Assembly: GCF_900110105.1 (NCBI RefSeq)
Contig: NZ_FOCL01000006.1
Span: 248,001-312,000, forward strand
DNA length: 64,000 bases
Direction of reading: 5' to 3'
DNA from: Mucilaginibacter gossypiicola
GTDB taxonomy: Bacteria > Bacteroidota > Bacteroidia > Sphingobacteriales > Sphingobacteriaceae
Below the pieces are notes generated by a model. The model ran no database searches and had not been told where the DNA came from. It was given only the letters and a program-made list of their open reading frames with translations. This document shows, piece after piece, positions 34,734-42,828 of this stretch. The position numbers and the translations under genes are program-made. Positions within the stretch are counted from its first letter, which is position 1. Every line of letters begins with the position of its first letter.

Positions 34734-34913
34734 ATGAAAAAATTTACTGAAGTAAAAGAGCTTGTAGCAGCTTTAGAGGCCGACGCCGACAAATTCTACA
34801 ATAAAGGAAACAGCGCTGCCGGTACACGTGTACGTAAAGGCATGCAGGATCTAAAAAACCTGGCACAGGCTATCCGCCTTGAGGTTCAGGAAGCTAAGAA
34901 TAAAGAAGCTTAG
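34734..34913 (+). CDS. Histone H1-like protein (Hc1 family), 59 residues
   Basis: A small basic protein, MKKFTEVKELVAALEADADK at the start and KNKEA at the end, with the central GTRVRKGMQDLKNLAQAIR block typical of the short Bacteroidetes histone H1-like family. It is predicted to be two helices and to bind DNA or nucleoid non-specifically. It is preceded by an unusually good Shine-Dalgarno sequence, AAGGAG at 34721-34726, seven bases before the ATG, which is rare in this phylum and fits strong expression. A perfect palindromic terminator follows. Confidence 0.85.
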   Translation: MKKFTEVKELVAALEADADKFYNKGNSAAGTRVRKGMQDLKNLAQAIRLEVQEAKNKEA

Positions 34914-34936
34914 TAAGATTTTATCATCTTATTCCA

Positions 34937-34974
34937 ATAAAAAACGCGGTCCATGGACCGCGTTTTTTATTTTA
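34937..34974 (+). terminator. Terminator of the histone H1-like gene
   Basis: A 34-base perfect palindrome, left arm ATAAAAAACGCGGTCC (34937-34952), with A and T runs on the two sides. Confidence 0.9.
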
Positions 34975-34991
34975 TGTTAATCTTGAACAGA

Positions 34992-35085
34992 TTTTGTCAT
35001 TCTGAGCGATATCGAAGAATCTTCTTCGGTAAGCAGAGTGGCTATACAGAGCGGAGAAGATGCTTCGTTCCTCAGCATGACAAAA
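34992..35085. repeat. REPIN-like palindrome, variant family
   Basis: About 94 bases with ends TTTTGTCATTCTGAG and CTCAGCATGACAAAA and the inner word GCTTCGTTCCTC shared with the 95-bp elements. Non-coding. Confidence 0.7.
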
Positions 35086-35145
35086 GTTTTGAGTTTGACA
35101 TGGGTTGAAACGAAGCAATGAATACTCTTCTGCCTTTATATCTTT

Positions 35146-36042
35146 TTACGCTTTTACCGCTACCGGAGCCAGCTTTTTAAGCTCAACTGCAATAGCATCA
35201 GCTGTTTTTTCGCTTACCTGTACTAATGGTAACCTTACAGTGTCGCCACAAATACCTAATTGCTTCAAGGCGGTTTTAACGCCGGCCGGGCTGCCTTCAG
35301 TAAACATTAAGCGGGTAAATTCTATTAAATCGAAGTGCGCCGCATGTGCACCTTTATAATCGTTATTCAACAAAAGCCTAACCATGTCAGATAACTGGCG
35401 TGGCAAAGCATTACCAATAACCGATATTGCACCAACACCGCCTAAAGCCATCATTGGCAAGGTAACCGGATCATCGCCCGATATGAAAAGGAAATCCTCA
35501 GGTTTATCACGCATTAGCTGGTTAAACAGGTCGAAATTGCCTGATGCCTCTTTGATGCCGATGATGTTTTTAAACTCTTTTGCCAGGCGTACGGTTGTTT
35601 CTGCGCTAACTGTGCTGCCTGTGCGGCTTGGTACATTATATAGTATTATAGGCAGTTTTGCGTTTTGTGCAATTGCTTTATAATGCTGATATATACCCTC
35701 CTGGGTAGGCTTGTTATAATGTGGGCTTGCCGAAAGTATAGCATCGTAGCCGTTAATATCAAACGATCTTATTTGCTCAACAACTTCATGAGTATTATTA
35801 CCGCCTATACCAGCTACCAGACCAACACGCTTATTTACCACTTCGGCAGTGAAAGCCCAAACTTGCTTTCGCTCAGCCTCGCTCAATGTGGCGCTTTCGC
35901 CGGTTGTACCTAACGATACCAGGTATTCCACCCCGCCATCAATCAAATGTTCAATCAGGTTTCTCAACCCGTCGTAGTCAATTTGACCATCCGCATGAAA
36001 AGGGGTCACCATAGCTACCCCTGTTCCGTAAAATATATTCAT
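35146..36042 (-). CDS. dapA: 4-hydroxy-tetrahydrodipicolinate synthase
   Basis: A 298-residue class I aldolase-fold enzyme that condenses pyruvate with aspartate semialdehyde, the first step toward lysine and meso-diaminopimelate. Signatures are GTTGESATLSEAERKQV near residue 46, YNVPSRTG with the catalytic Tyr near 135, and GIKEASGNFD with the Schiff-base Lys near 162. A TATATTAGC near-match to the -7 element lies about 20 bases upstream of the start. It supplies the diaminopimelate used by MurE. It is a single gene on the minus strand. Confidence 0.96.
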   Translation of the reverse strand: MNIFYGTGVAMVTPFHADGQIDYDGLRNLIEHLIDGGVEYLVSLGTTGESATLSEAERKQVWAFTAEVVNKRVGLVAGIGGNNTHEVVEQIRSFDINGYDAILSASPHYNKPTQEGIYQHYKAIAQNAKLPIILYNVPSRTGSTVSAETTVRLAKEFKNIIGIKEASGNFDLFNQLMRDKPEDFLFISGDDPVTLPMMALGGVGAISVIGNALPRQLSDMVRLLLNNDYKGAHAAHFDLIEFTRLMFTEGSPAGVKTALKQLGICGDTVRLPLVQVSEKTADAIAVELKKLAPVAVKA

Positions 36043-36400
36043 GAGTAAAATTAAAAGGATGCTAATATAGTGATTACTGATTGGAGATTAAGAGTTTATT
36101 AGAGGTTTATTTTTTGAAAAAGCGCCTTGATTGCGTTTAAAGTTAGATTTTGGAGTAATTGGGATGTGTGATTTGAATAGATTGAAGCCCATATTTAAAT
36201 ACTTGGCTAATGCAAAAGTTGCCGTGGAGGTACGGCAACGAGGATATATGTATTTTCTTCTTTTGACGCAAGTGTTTTGCGCCTGATTGTGCGTGACTCG
36301 CTTGTGCTGATTATGGACGTTGCCTGCAGCCGGGCTATCCGCTACTATCCCTAACACAAAAAATCAAAAAATAAAACAAAGCATTTCAAAACGCATTACC
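36043..36400 (-). other. Intergenic region with ubiD-side hairpin
   Basis: Non-coding space between two minus-strand genes. It holds a hairpin at 36218-36239 (arms GTTGCCGT and ACGGCAAC) that, read on the minus strand, is followed by TTTTGC and may terminate the decarboxylase mRNA. An 89-codon open frame here has no family features and is not called. Confidence 0.5.
36218..36239 (-). terminator. Possible terminator of the UbiD-family gene
   Basis: 8-bp perfect stem GTTGCCGT/ACGGCAAC with a six-base loop, followed on the minus strand by TTTT. It lies about 250 bases past the stop, beyond the heptamer array. Confidence 0.55.
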
Positions 36401-36484
36401 CTTTAGCCTTTAGCCTTTAGCCTTTAGCCTTTAGCCTTTAGCCTTTAGCCTTTAGCCTTTAGCCTTTAGCCTTTAGCCTTTAGC
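36401..36484. repeat. Heptamer tandem array (CTTTAGC)12
   Basis: Twelve perfect head-to-tail copies of CTTTAGC (84 bases), ending five bases beyond the stop codon of the UbiD-family gene, so the array lies in its 3' untranslated region as GCTAAAG repeats. Confidence 0.95.
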
Positions 36485-36489
36485 CTTCC

Positions 36490-38328
36490 TCAAATCACCC
36501 CAAACAATGATCCGCCTTTTTCGCCCAGTTTGTCCACCGTTTTTTCAACCTCAGGAACCCGTTCAAGTACAGGCGCGTGATGTGGTTTTATTCGGGCATC
36601 TATAATCAGCGGGCCTTTACAGCCCCAGTGTTTGTGCTCGGTAAAGCTGCCCACACCGTAAATGTCATGCGATGGGTTGCTGCGGGTAAAGGTTACCCAT
36701 ACAAAATTATTGATGGTTTGCGCGGCAAAACCGGCATCATCGCAAAGCACTATGAGTGGCATACCATTTAGGTCTTCGTCCTGCAAATGATATTCGATAA
36801 TACTAATGATATTATCAATATCCTTGTGATTTACGTGCTTGGGTACTTCAACCATTAACACGCCCGGCATAGCCATTTTGTAGCCGGTTATAGGTCGGGG
36901 GAGGTTGAACCAATCAGGGAGTTCTGTCCAAAGTTCCCGCTTAATATCGCCTGCAACGGTAACAGCCAATTTACTGCCCGAGTTTAAGCCTTCGCCGCTA
37001 TAGTCAAGCGTATCAATAGTGGTGTTGGTATGAAAATGCAGATCGCGGGTAAGGTCAACTCTTTGCAGGATATGTTTCAGGAACCCGCCAATGTCGTTTA
37101 CATTAAGTTTGGGATCATCTTCGTGCGCGGCTATGAACAGGTATTTGGCAAGACTTAGCTGGCCTTTGCCCAGTATGTGATTCGCAATAGTAACTATCTC
37201 CTGTGGCTTGCGCTCTTTAAGATAGGGGGTGTAGCGCTCGCTGCCAATAGCAAAAAGAAGCGGGTGTACGCCAGCTGCATCAACGGCGTTAACGGCATGC
37301 AAACCTGGAATCTCTTTAGGAATAGCCGACCCCGTAATTTCATGGATCAATGCCCCAAAACTGGTATCCTCCTGTGGCGGTCGGCCAACCACGGTGAACG
37401 ACCAGATAGCATCCTTACGATGATAAACATTATGCACCTTCATCAGCGGAAAAGGATGTACCAGGCTGTAGTAACCCAAATGATCACCAAAGGGGCCTTC
37501 GGGTTTATTTTCGTGCGGCATCACAGTGCCGGTGATCACAAAATCGGCATCCGCAGAAATACAGAAACCTTCATTGTCATAAAAATAACGGAAGCGGCGA
37601 TTACCCAACGCACCGGCAAAAGTCATTTCAGACAAGCCTTCGGGTAGCGGCATTACCGCGGCTACAGGGTGTGCGGGCGGGCCGCCAACAAAGATGCTCA
37701 CTTTTAAGGGTTGTCCTTTGGCATTGGCTTTGGTTTGGTGTACACCAATACCCCGGTGAATTTGATAATGCAAACCAATTTCCTGGTTTTGGATGTAATC
37801 ATTGCCAGCCAGTTGGATACGGTACATGCCCAGGTTAGCGTTCATGATGCCCGGCTTATCGGCATCTTCAGTATATACCTGTGGCATGGTAACAAAGGGG
37901 CCGCCATCCATCGGCCAGTTTACTATTTGCGGGATATCATTGATATTGCATTTGCCAAATTTGATCGGTGCACCTGCTCCGCTTTTCATTGGCAACGCCG
38001 AAAGCGCTGTTAACCCAACACCGGCATATTTAAAAGGATTTTTGATCGCCTTTATCGGATCATTTTTAATATCGACCAAAATTTTGATCTTTTCAAGCGT
38101 GTCCCTGAATATAAATTTCGACCTGTCGAGTGTACCAAACAGGTTTGATACTGCCGGGAATTTACTGCCTTTTACATTCTCAAATAATATAGCAGGCCCC
38201 TCATTTTCAAATACGCGTAAATGTATTGCGGCCATTTGCAGATGAGGATCAACCTGTTCTTTGATGCGAACCAGTTGGCCATTTTTTTCGAGATCGGTAA
38301 TGCAGGCTTGTAAACTTGAGTAACCCAT
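36490..38328 (-). CDS. UbiD-family decarboxylase (probable menaquinone-type)
   Basis: A 612-residue prenylated-FMN-dependent decarboxylase of the UbiD family. It starts MGYSSLQACITDLEKNGQLV, has the N-terminal region FPAVSNLFGTLDRSKFIF, the cofactor/metal region MNLG-like NANLGMYRIQL, and the central EGPFGDHLGYYSLVHPFPLM followed by GRPPQEDTSFGALIHEITG. The length matches Bacteroidetes proteins usually called menaquinone biosynthesis decarboxylase rather than the approximately 490-residue E. coli UbiD. The organism would use menaquinone, which fits. A UbiX-type flavin prenyltransferase is not in the window. A heptamer tandem array follows the stop. Confidence 0.85.
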   Translation of the reverse strand: MGYSSLQACITDLEKNGQLVRIKEQVDPHLQMAAIHLRVFENEGPAILFENVKGSKFPAVSNLFGTLDRSKFIFRDTLEKIKILVDIKNDPIKAIKNPFKYAGVGLTALSALPMKSGAGAPIKFGKCNINDIPQIVNWPMDGGPFVTMPQVYTEDADKPGIMNANLGMYRIQLAGNDYIQNQEIGLHYQIHRGIGVHQTKANAKGQPLKVSIFVGGPPAHPVAAVMPLPEGLSEMTFAGALGNRRFRYFYDNEGFCISADADFVITGTVMPHENKPEGPFGDHLGYYSLVHPFPLMKVHNVYHRKDAIWSFTVVGRPPQEDTSFGALIHEITGSAIPKEIPGLHAVNAVDAAGVHPLLFAIGSERYTPYLKERKPQEIVTIANHILGKGQLSLAKYLFIAAHEDDPKLNVNDIGGFLKHILQRVDLTRDLHFHTNTTIDTLDYSGEGLNSGSKLAVTVAGDIKRELWTELPDWFNLPRPITGYKMAMPGVLMVEVPKHVNHKDIDNIISIIEYHLQDEDLNGMPLIVLCDDAGFAAQTINNFVWVTFTRSNPSHDIYGVGSFTEHKHWGCKGPLIIDARIKPHHAPVLERVPEVEKTVDKLGEKGGSLFGVI

Positions 38329-38498
38329 GAGGCGAAATTAAGAAATTAGTTCATTGAGGCATTCATTTCATTGTCATCAGGATATTTCGCATAATGGTAT
38401 TACAAATAGTAATCGACGATTAATATAAGCAATGACTTGCTGTATCAATGAGCTAATAATAAAATCCTTACTTTAGCCATCAAATATCAATTACCCCT

Positions 38499-39335
38499 AT
38501 GTCGGTAACAATACTTACGCTTATTATACTTGTTGGGTCGTATTTGGCGGGTTTATTAGGCTCGTTAACGGGTTTAGGCGGAGGGGTTGTTATTATTCCT
38601 TTACTTACCATTTTGCTTGGGGTTAATATCCAGTACGCCATTGGCGCCTCGCTGATTTCTGTTATTGCTACATCCTCGGGTTCGGCAGCTGCTTATGTTA
38701 AAGAGGGGATAACCAATATCAGGCTGGGGATGTTCCTGGAGATAGCCACTACAGCAGGTGCCATGGTTGGAGCGCTGATAGCTGTTTATATCCCCACAAA
38801 TTTTATAGCAGTTTTATTCGGTGTCATCCTGATCCTATCGGCAGTGATGTCATTAAAAAAGAAGGCAGAACATATTCACCAGCAAAAAAGTATACTGGCC
38901 GAAAAACTAAAACTGAACGGTAGTTTTCCAACGCCTGCGGGAGAAGTTGCCTACTCGGTTAGAAATGTAGGGGGCGGTTTTTTTATGATGCTTTTTGCCG
39001 GGGTGATATCAGGTTTGCTCGGTATAGGATCGGGTGCACTAAAAGTTTTGGCAATGGATGGTATTATGCGGATCCCTTTCAAGGTATCAACCACTACAAG
39101 TAATTTTATGATAGGGGTTACCGCAGCTGCAAGCGCAGTGGTTTACCTGCAAAGAGGATATATCGATCCGGGGCTTTCCATGCCGGTAGCCATAGGTGTT
39201 TTATTAGGTGCCTTAAGCGGATCAAAAATATTGGTACATACCTCTTCATCGGGATGGTTGCGTGTAGTTTTTGCCGTAGTGGTTACGTTTTTGGCGTCGC
39301 AAATGATATATAAAGGAATTACAGGAACTATATAG
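38499..39335 (+). CDS. TauE/SafE family membrane transporter
   Basis: A 278-residue inner-membrane protein with about eight helices in two homologous halves. The first half starts LIILVGSYLAGLLGSLTGLGGGVVIIPLL and the second FFMMLFAGVISGLLGIGSGALKVLAM, the duplicated glycine-rich signature of the family. A short hydrophilic cytoplasmic loop (KKKAEHIHQQKSILAEKLK) links them. Such proteins export sulfite, sulfoacetate or related anions. The following DUF1634 gene is its usual partner, which supports a two-component membrane system. Confidence 0.9.
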   Translation: MSVTILTLIILVGSYLAGLLGSLTGLGGGVVIIPLLTILLGVNIQYAIGASLISVIATSSGSAAAYVKEGITNIRLGMFLEIATTAGAMVGALIAVYIPTNFIAVLFGVILILSAVMSLKKKAEHIHQQKSILAEKLKLNGSFPTPAGEVAYSVRNVGGGFFMMLFAGVISGLLGIGSGALKVLAMDGIMRIPFKVSTTTSNFMIGVTAAASAVVYLQRGYIDPGLSMPVAIGVLLGALSGSKILVHTSSSGWLRVVFAVVVTFLASQMIYKGITGTI

Positions 39336-39448
39336 TTTATTGGTTCATTTGTTCACTGGTACATTGGTCTTTTCTGAAGTATAGAATGACAGATTTAATG
39401 AATGCCTTTTGAACTATGCTACCAATAAACTAATGAACAAGTGAACTA
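39336..39448. repeat. Inverted repeat between TauE and DUF1634 genes
   Basis: TTGGTTCATTTGTTCACTGG near 39340-39359 is partly complementary to CAAGTGAACTAATGAAC near 39437-39453. The right arm runs into the start of the DUF1634 gene. Confidence 0.55.
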
Positions 39449-39829
39449 ATGAACAAATTTAAAGATACCGATATGCAGGCCGTAATAGGCTGGATACTGC
39501 GCGCTGGGGTGCTGGTGTCAATGAGTGTTATTTTTATTGGCGGGATTATTTACCTGTACCGGCATGGGCAAACTCATGTTGATTACAGCAAGTTTGTTGG
39601 CGTTCCCGATTTTGTGAGCAATCCGGGTGGTATTATACAGGGGATATTTACTTTACGTGGCAGAGCTATTATACAGGCCGGGATAGTTTTGCTGATAGCT
39701 ACTCCGGTTATCCGGGTGATATTTTCGGCTATTGGCTTCATTATGGAAAAGGATTTCATGTACACAGCAATTACAATGCTTGTGCTGTTTATTATTTTAG
39801 CCAGTATGATGAGCGGTCACGCAGGGTAA
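39449..39829 (+). CDS. DUF1634 membrane protein
   Basis: A 126-residue protein with three membrane helices: about residues 14-30 (ILRAGVLVSMSVIFIGG), 70-90 (IIQAGIVLLIATPVIRVIF) and 104-122 (YTAITMLVLFIILASM). DUF1634 proteins are typically encoded beside TauE/SafE transporters, as here. The exact job is unknown; a regulatory or subunit role with the transporter is likely. The chosen ATG (MNKFKDTDMQ) lies in an intergenic repeat; an ATG eight codons on (39473) would remove that part. Confidence 0.8.
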   Translation: MNKFKDTDMQAVIGWILRAGVLVSMSVIFIGGIIYLYRHGQTHVDYSKFVGVPDFVSNPGGIIQGIFTLRGRAIIQAGIVLLIATPVIRVIFSAIGFIMEKDFMYTAITMLVLFIILASMMSGHAG

Positions 39830-39873
39830 TATTTTTTAAAACTTTTTTGTATTTAATATAGTATATATAATAA

Positions 39874-40101
39874 ATGCAAAGGCGTGCAGTGCAATCTTCG
39901 GCTTTAAGCAGCGTTGGCTATGACCCCGACACTCATATCCTTGAACTCGAATTTCGGGAAAACGGGGGTGTATGGCAGTATTTCGGGTTTTCTTTAGCTA
40001 CCTATAAAAAATTTATCAATGCCGACTCGCTTGGGCATTTTTTTGTTACCCGGATAAAAGGTAAGTATCCCGAGTTAAAAGTTAAGTTTATGCAGCATTA
40101 G
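39874..40101 (+). CDS. KTSC domain protein
   Basis: A 75-residue single-domain protein: SSALSSVGYDPDTHILELEF, then YFGFSLATYKKFINADSLGH and FFVTRIKGKYPELKV, which is the KTSC pattern (Lys, Tyr, Ser, Cys-type residues). The function of KTSC proteins is not established; in some proteins the domain is attached to lysyl-tRNA synthetase-like or nucleic acid-related proteins. Its stop codon overlaps the stop of the converging TonB receptor gene by four bases. Confidence 0.8.
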   Translation: MQRRAVQSSALSSVGYDPDTHILELEFRENGGVWQYFGFSLATYKKFINADSLGHFFVTRIKGKYPELKVKFMQH

Positions 40102-42542
40102 TTTCCGGTGCGGCGGCGCTCGTCATCATTACCCGTATTACGTTTATTGGCCGATTTAATGGTGCTTTTGCCAAAACGATAACTAAAATTAAGCCTTACA
40201 ATGCGCGTATCGCGTTTATTTACCTCCGAAAGATCAATGTTTTGATAGTTGGCATGATTACGCCCCCTGTCGGTATTAAATACATCGTTCAGGGTTAATT
40301 TAATAGTAGCCCGCTTATCTAATATTTGCTTGCTGATACCTGCATTTACCGAATAGCTGGCTTTGAGCTCATTGATACCGTAAATGGTAGGGGTTTCATA
40401 CCTGCCTGATATTTCGCCAAGTAATGTGCTTGTGATGGTAAAATTTTGTGTGCTGCCGAAAATAATATCCTGTTTACCCCTGTTAAAATCGCCATTTTGT
40501 GGGTAAGCTTTATAACGAACATAAATAGCATCAAGGTTAAAACTGGCCGACCACCATTTGGTAAATTGAACCGGTGCATAAAATGAAGCACCGTAAACAA
40601 ATATCTGCCCAAAGTTTTTGCGATAGGTTACATTAACCTTGGTAGAGTCGTTTTGATAATAAACAGGGAAATCATAAGCGTTATTGGTAACGGTATAATA
40701 TAACTCTGTCGAAAAAGTTTGATCGTAAGTATGGGAGAGCTGTATGGTATTAGTGTATTCGGGCTTTAGTTGCGGGTTGCCGGCGCGATAATCATACAGG
40801 TCGGTATAGTACAAAAATGGGTTGATATCCTCATAAAGTGGCCTGTGAATACCGCGGTTGTAGCTAATACCAACGATGTTCTTTTTATCAGCCTCGTAAC
40901 TTATTTGCGCCTGCGGAAAAAGGTTAAAATAATTATAGGTGTTTACATCAGGGATGTTGTCATATAGCCCCCACGACTTACCATTTGCGTGAGTGTTTTC
41001 GGCACGTACGCCTGCCGTAATATCCCATTTGCCAATTTTATTAACATAGTTGATATAACCCGCGCTCACTGCTTCAGTATAAAGAAACCTGTTGCTGAAA
41101 TTTTCATCGGCCTGGTATACATTATTTACTTTCGGACCGAAAACAAGGTTGTTGTTGCTTCTGGCGTTATTGTACTTAATGCCTGCCTCCAATCGTGAGG
41201 TTTTATTTAGTGGGTTAACAAAATCAATTTTTGATGTCCAGATATGGATATCTGACGGCGAAAGGTTCTCGAGGTCAAGATCAGCCCGGTAGGTATCGCC
41301 CGCGGGGGTAAAAAAGCTATTGGTAATAAATTCATTTGAATGGCGGTTATAGGTTGAATAGTTACCATCTACTGATATGCTTCTGCCAGTTTTATCCAGT
41401 ACTGCGTTATAATTGATATTGTAGTTCAAATAGCTGCTGCCCCTGTCGAGATTTGAACGGGCCCTGATTATCGAATCCAGTTTGCTCTGGTTACTAATAT
41501 ACAGGTCATTATGTTTTGTGAAATCATCTTCCCTGATGATGCCGCTTACCTGGAAGCCGATGGTTTGCTTTGAGGTTATGCTATAATCGGCCCCGATTTT
41601 AAAATTGTGGTTAGTGGTTTTTTGGATATTGTTGTAATCAACATCGTAATTGCTCAGGATATCATTATAGGTGATATTACGGTTGGTTGTAATCGTCCGT
41701 GTGCCTTTATTGTTATCGTAAGTGTAGTTACCAAAAATATTAAGCTTGCTGGTGCGGTTGTTGAAAACAATGCCTGCAGTACTTTTATAATATTTACCAT
41801 AACCGGCCATTGCGGTAACGGTACCGTTGGTACCCAGGTTTTTACCCTTTTTTAATATGATATTGATAATACCTCCGCCCGATGCATCATATTTAGCTGA
41901 TGGGCTGCTGATCATTTCAACCTGATCGATAGTGCTGCTTTGCATACTGCGGAGCAAACTGGTCAAATCATCGCCTGTAAGATTGGTAGGTTTGCCGTCG
42001 ATAGTTATTAAAGCAGCCTGGCGGCCATTGATACTCAAAGTTTCGTTGCTGTTAACCCTTACCCCCGGCGATTGCCTCAGGATATCAAAGGCCGAGTTGC
42101 CTTCGGCCAGGATGCTGTTTTGTATACTTAATACAATTTTACCGGGTTTTACCTCTATGTATGGTTTTCGGGCAACTACCTTAACTTCCTTTAACTGGTT
42201 ATCCGAAAGTTTTAAAACAATATCGTTAGTAGTTGTTTTTTGACCTGCGATAACTTTATACGGGCCAGCATAAACTTTTACATATCCTATTTTACTGATA
42301 AGTACTAAGTAAGTGTCTGGCTGTAGCCCTGTAAATTCAAACTGACCGTTTTTATTTACCAGGTTTGATTTTAATACAGATGAATCGGCAGCTGCAAGCA
42401 ATACAGCGGTAGCTGCATCGGCCGGCTGATTATTTTCGGTTAAAACTTTGCCTTGTATTATTGACGGTTTGGTTTGAGCAAACGTAATACAATACATTCC
42501 TGTCAGGAATGCAAAAAATAAGCCTGCTGTTAAAACCCTCAT
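40098..42542 (-). CDS. TonB-dependent receptor-like outer membrane protein (OMP beta-barrel family)
   Basis: An 814-residue outer-membrane barrel. The signal peptide (MRVLTAGLFFAFLTGMYCITFAQ) is followed by a carboxypeptidase-regulatory-like domain (IIQGKVLTENNQPADAATAV, residues about 28-105), a plug with SIQNSILAEGNSAFDILRQS and QVEMISSPSAKYDASGGGII, and a long barrel. It ends in a polar, repeat-rich tail (RFGKSTIKSANKRNTGNDDERRR), so the usual terminal aromatic residue is not at the very end. The substrate is unknown; this branch is often linked to oligopeptide or unknown ligands. A near-perfect 15-bp inverted repeat lies upstream. Confidence 0.88.
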   Translation of the reverse strand: MRVLTAGLFFAFLTGMYCITFAQTKPSIIQGKVLTENNQPADAATAVLLAAADSSVLKSNLVNKNGQFEFTGLQPDTYLVLISKIGYVKVYAGPYKVIAGQKTTTNDIVLKLSDNQLKEVKVVARKPYIEVKPGKIVLSIQNSILAEGNSAFDILRQSPGVRVNSNETLSINGRQAALITIDGKPTNLTGDDLTSLLRSMQSSTIDQVEMISSPSAKYDASGGGIINIILKKGKNLGTNGTVTAMAGYGKYYKSTAGIVFNNRTSKLNIFGNYTYDNNKGTRTITTNRNITYNDILSNYDVDYNNIQKTTNHNFKIGADYSITSKQTIGFQVSGIIREDDFTKHNDLYISNQSKLDSIIRARSNLDRGSSYLNYNINYNAVLDKTGRSISVDGNYSTYNRHSNEFITNSFFTPAGDTYRADLDLENLSPSDIHIWTSKIDFVNPLNKTSRLEAGIKYNNARSNNNLVFGPKVNNVYQADENFSNRFLYTEAVSAGYINYVNKIGKWDITAGVRAENTHANGKSWGLYDNIPDVNTYNYFNLFPQAQISYEADKKNIVGISYNRGIHRPLYEDINPFLYYTDLYDYRAGNPQLKPEYTNTIQLSHTYDQTFSTELYYTVTNNAYDFPVYYQNDSTKVNVTYRKNFGQIFVYGASFYAPVQFTKWWSASFNLDAIYVRYKAYPQNGDFNRGKQDIIFGSTQNFTITSTLLGEISGRYETPTIYGINELKASYSVNAGISKQILDKRATIKLTLNDVFNTDRGRNHANYQNIDLSEVNKRDTRIVRLNFSYRFGKSTIKSANKRNTGNDDERRRTGN

Positions 42543-42601
42543 TAATTAGTAGATGTAGAAGTTTGCTATAGTTTAAAAGATTATAAAATGTACCGCAATA
42601 T

Positions 42602-42635
42602 AATACAATATATATAAAACTATATGTATTGTATT
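42602..42635. promoter_or_regulatory. 34-bp palindrome upstream of the TonB receptor gene
   Basis: Arms AATACAATATATATA (42602-42616) and TATATGTATTGTATT (42621-42635), complementary at 14 of 15 positions, with an AAAC spacer. It starts 60 bases upstream of the minus-strand receptor start and next to a TATATTGC that resembles a -7 element, so it may be a repressor operator. Confidence 0.5.
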
Positions 42636-42828
42636 GGTATTTTAACGATATAATATAAAACAATGTTGCAACATCAGTATGAATTGTGGTGAGTAAAAGG
42701 TTTTATGTTATTACAATTAAATATTGTTTGCCAAAACGCATCCCATGGCATAAATAAACAAAACAACATGATTTTTTCTTTATTTTCGGCCTCAGTACAT
42801 TATCGCACTGTATATTGACCATTATAAC

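Noticed and set aside
36088..36357. 89-codon minus-strand ORF between dapA and the UbiD-family gene
   Set aside because: It covers a hairpin repeat and has no recognisable domain or start signal; treated as intergenic.
36401..36484. CRISPR array
   Set aside because: The repeat is a 7-base perfect tandem without spacers, so it is a simple tandem repeat.
37177..38245. Several plus-strand ORFs inside the UbiD-family gene
   Set aside because: Antisense to a 612-residue conserved protein; no independent support.
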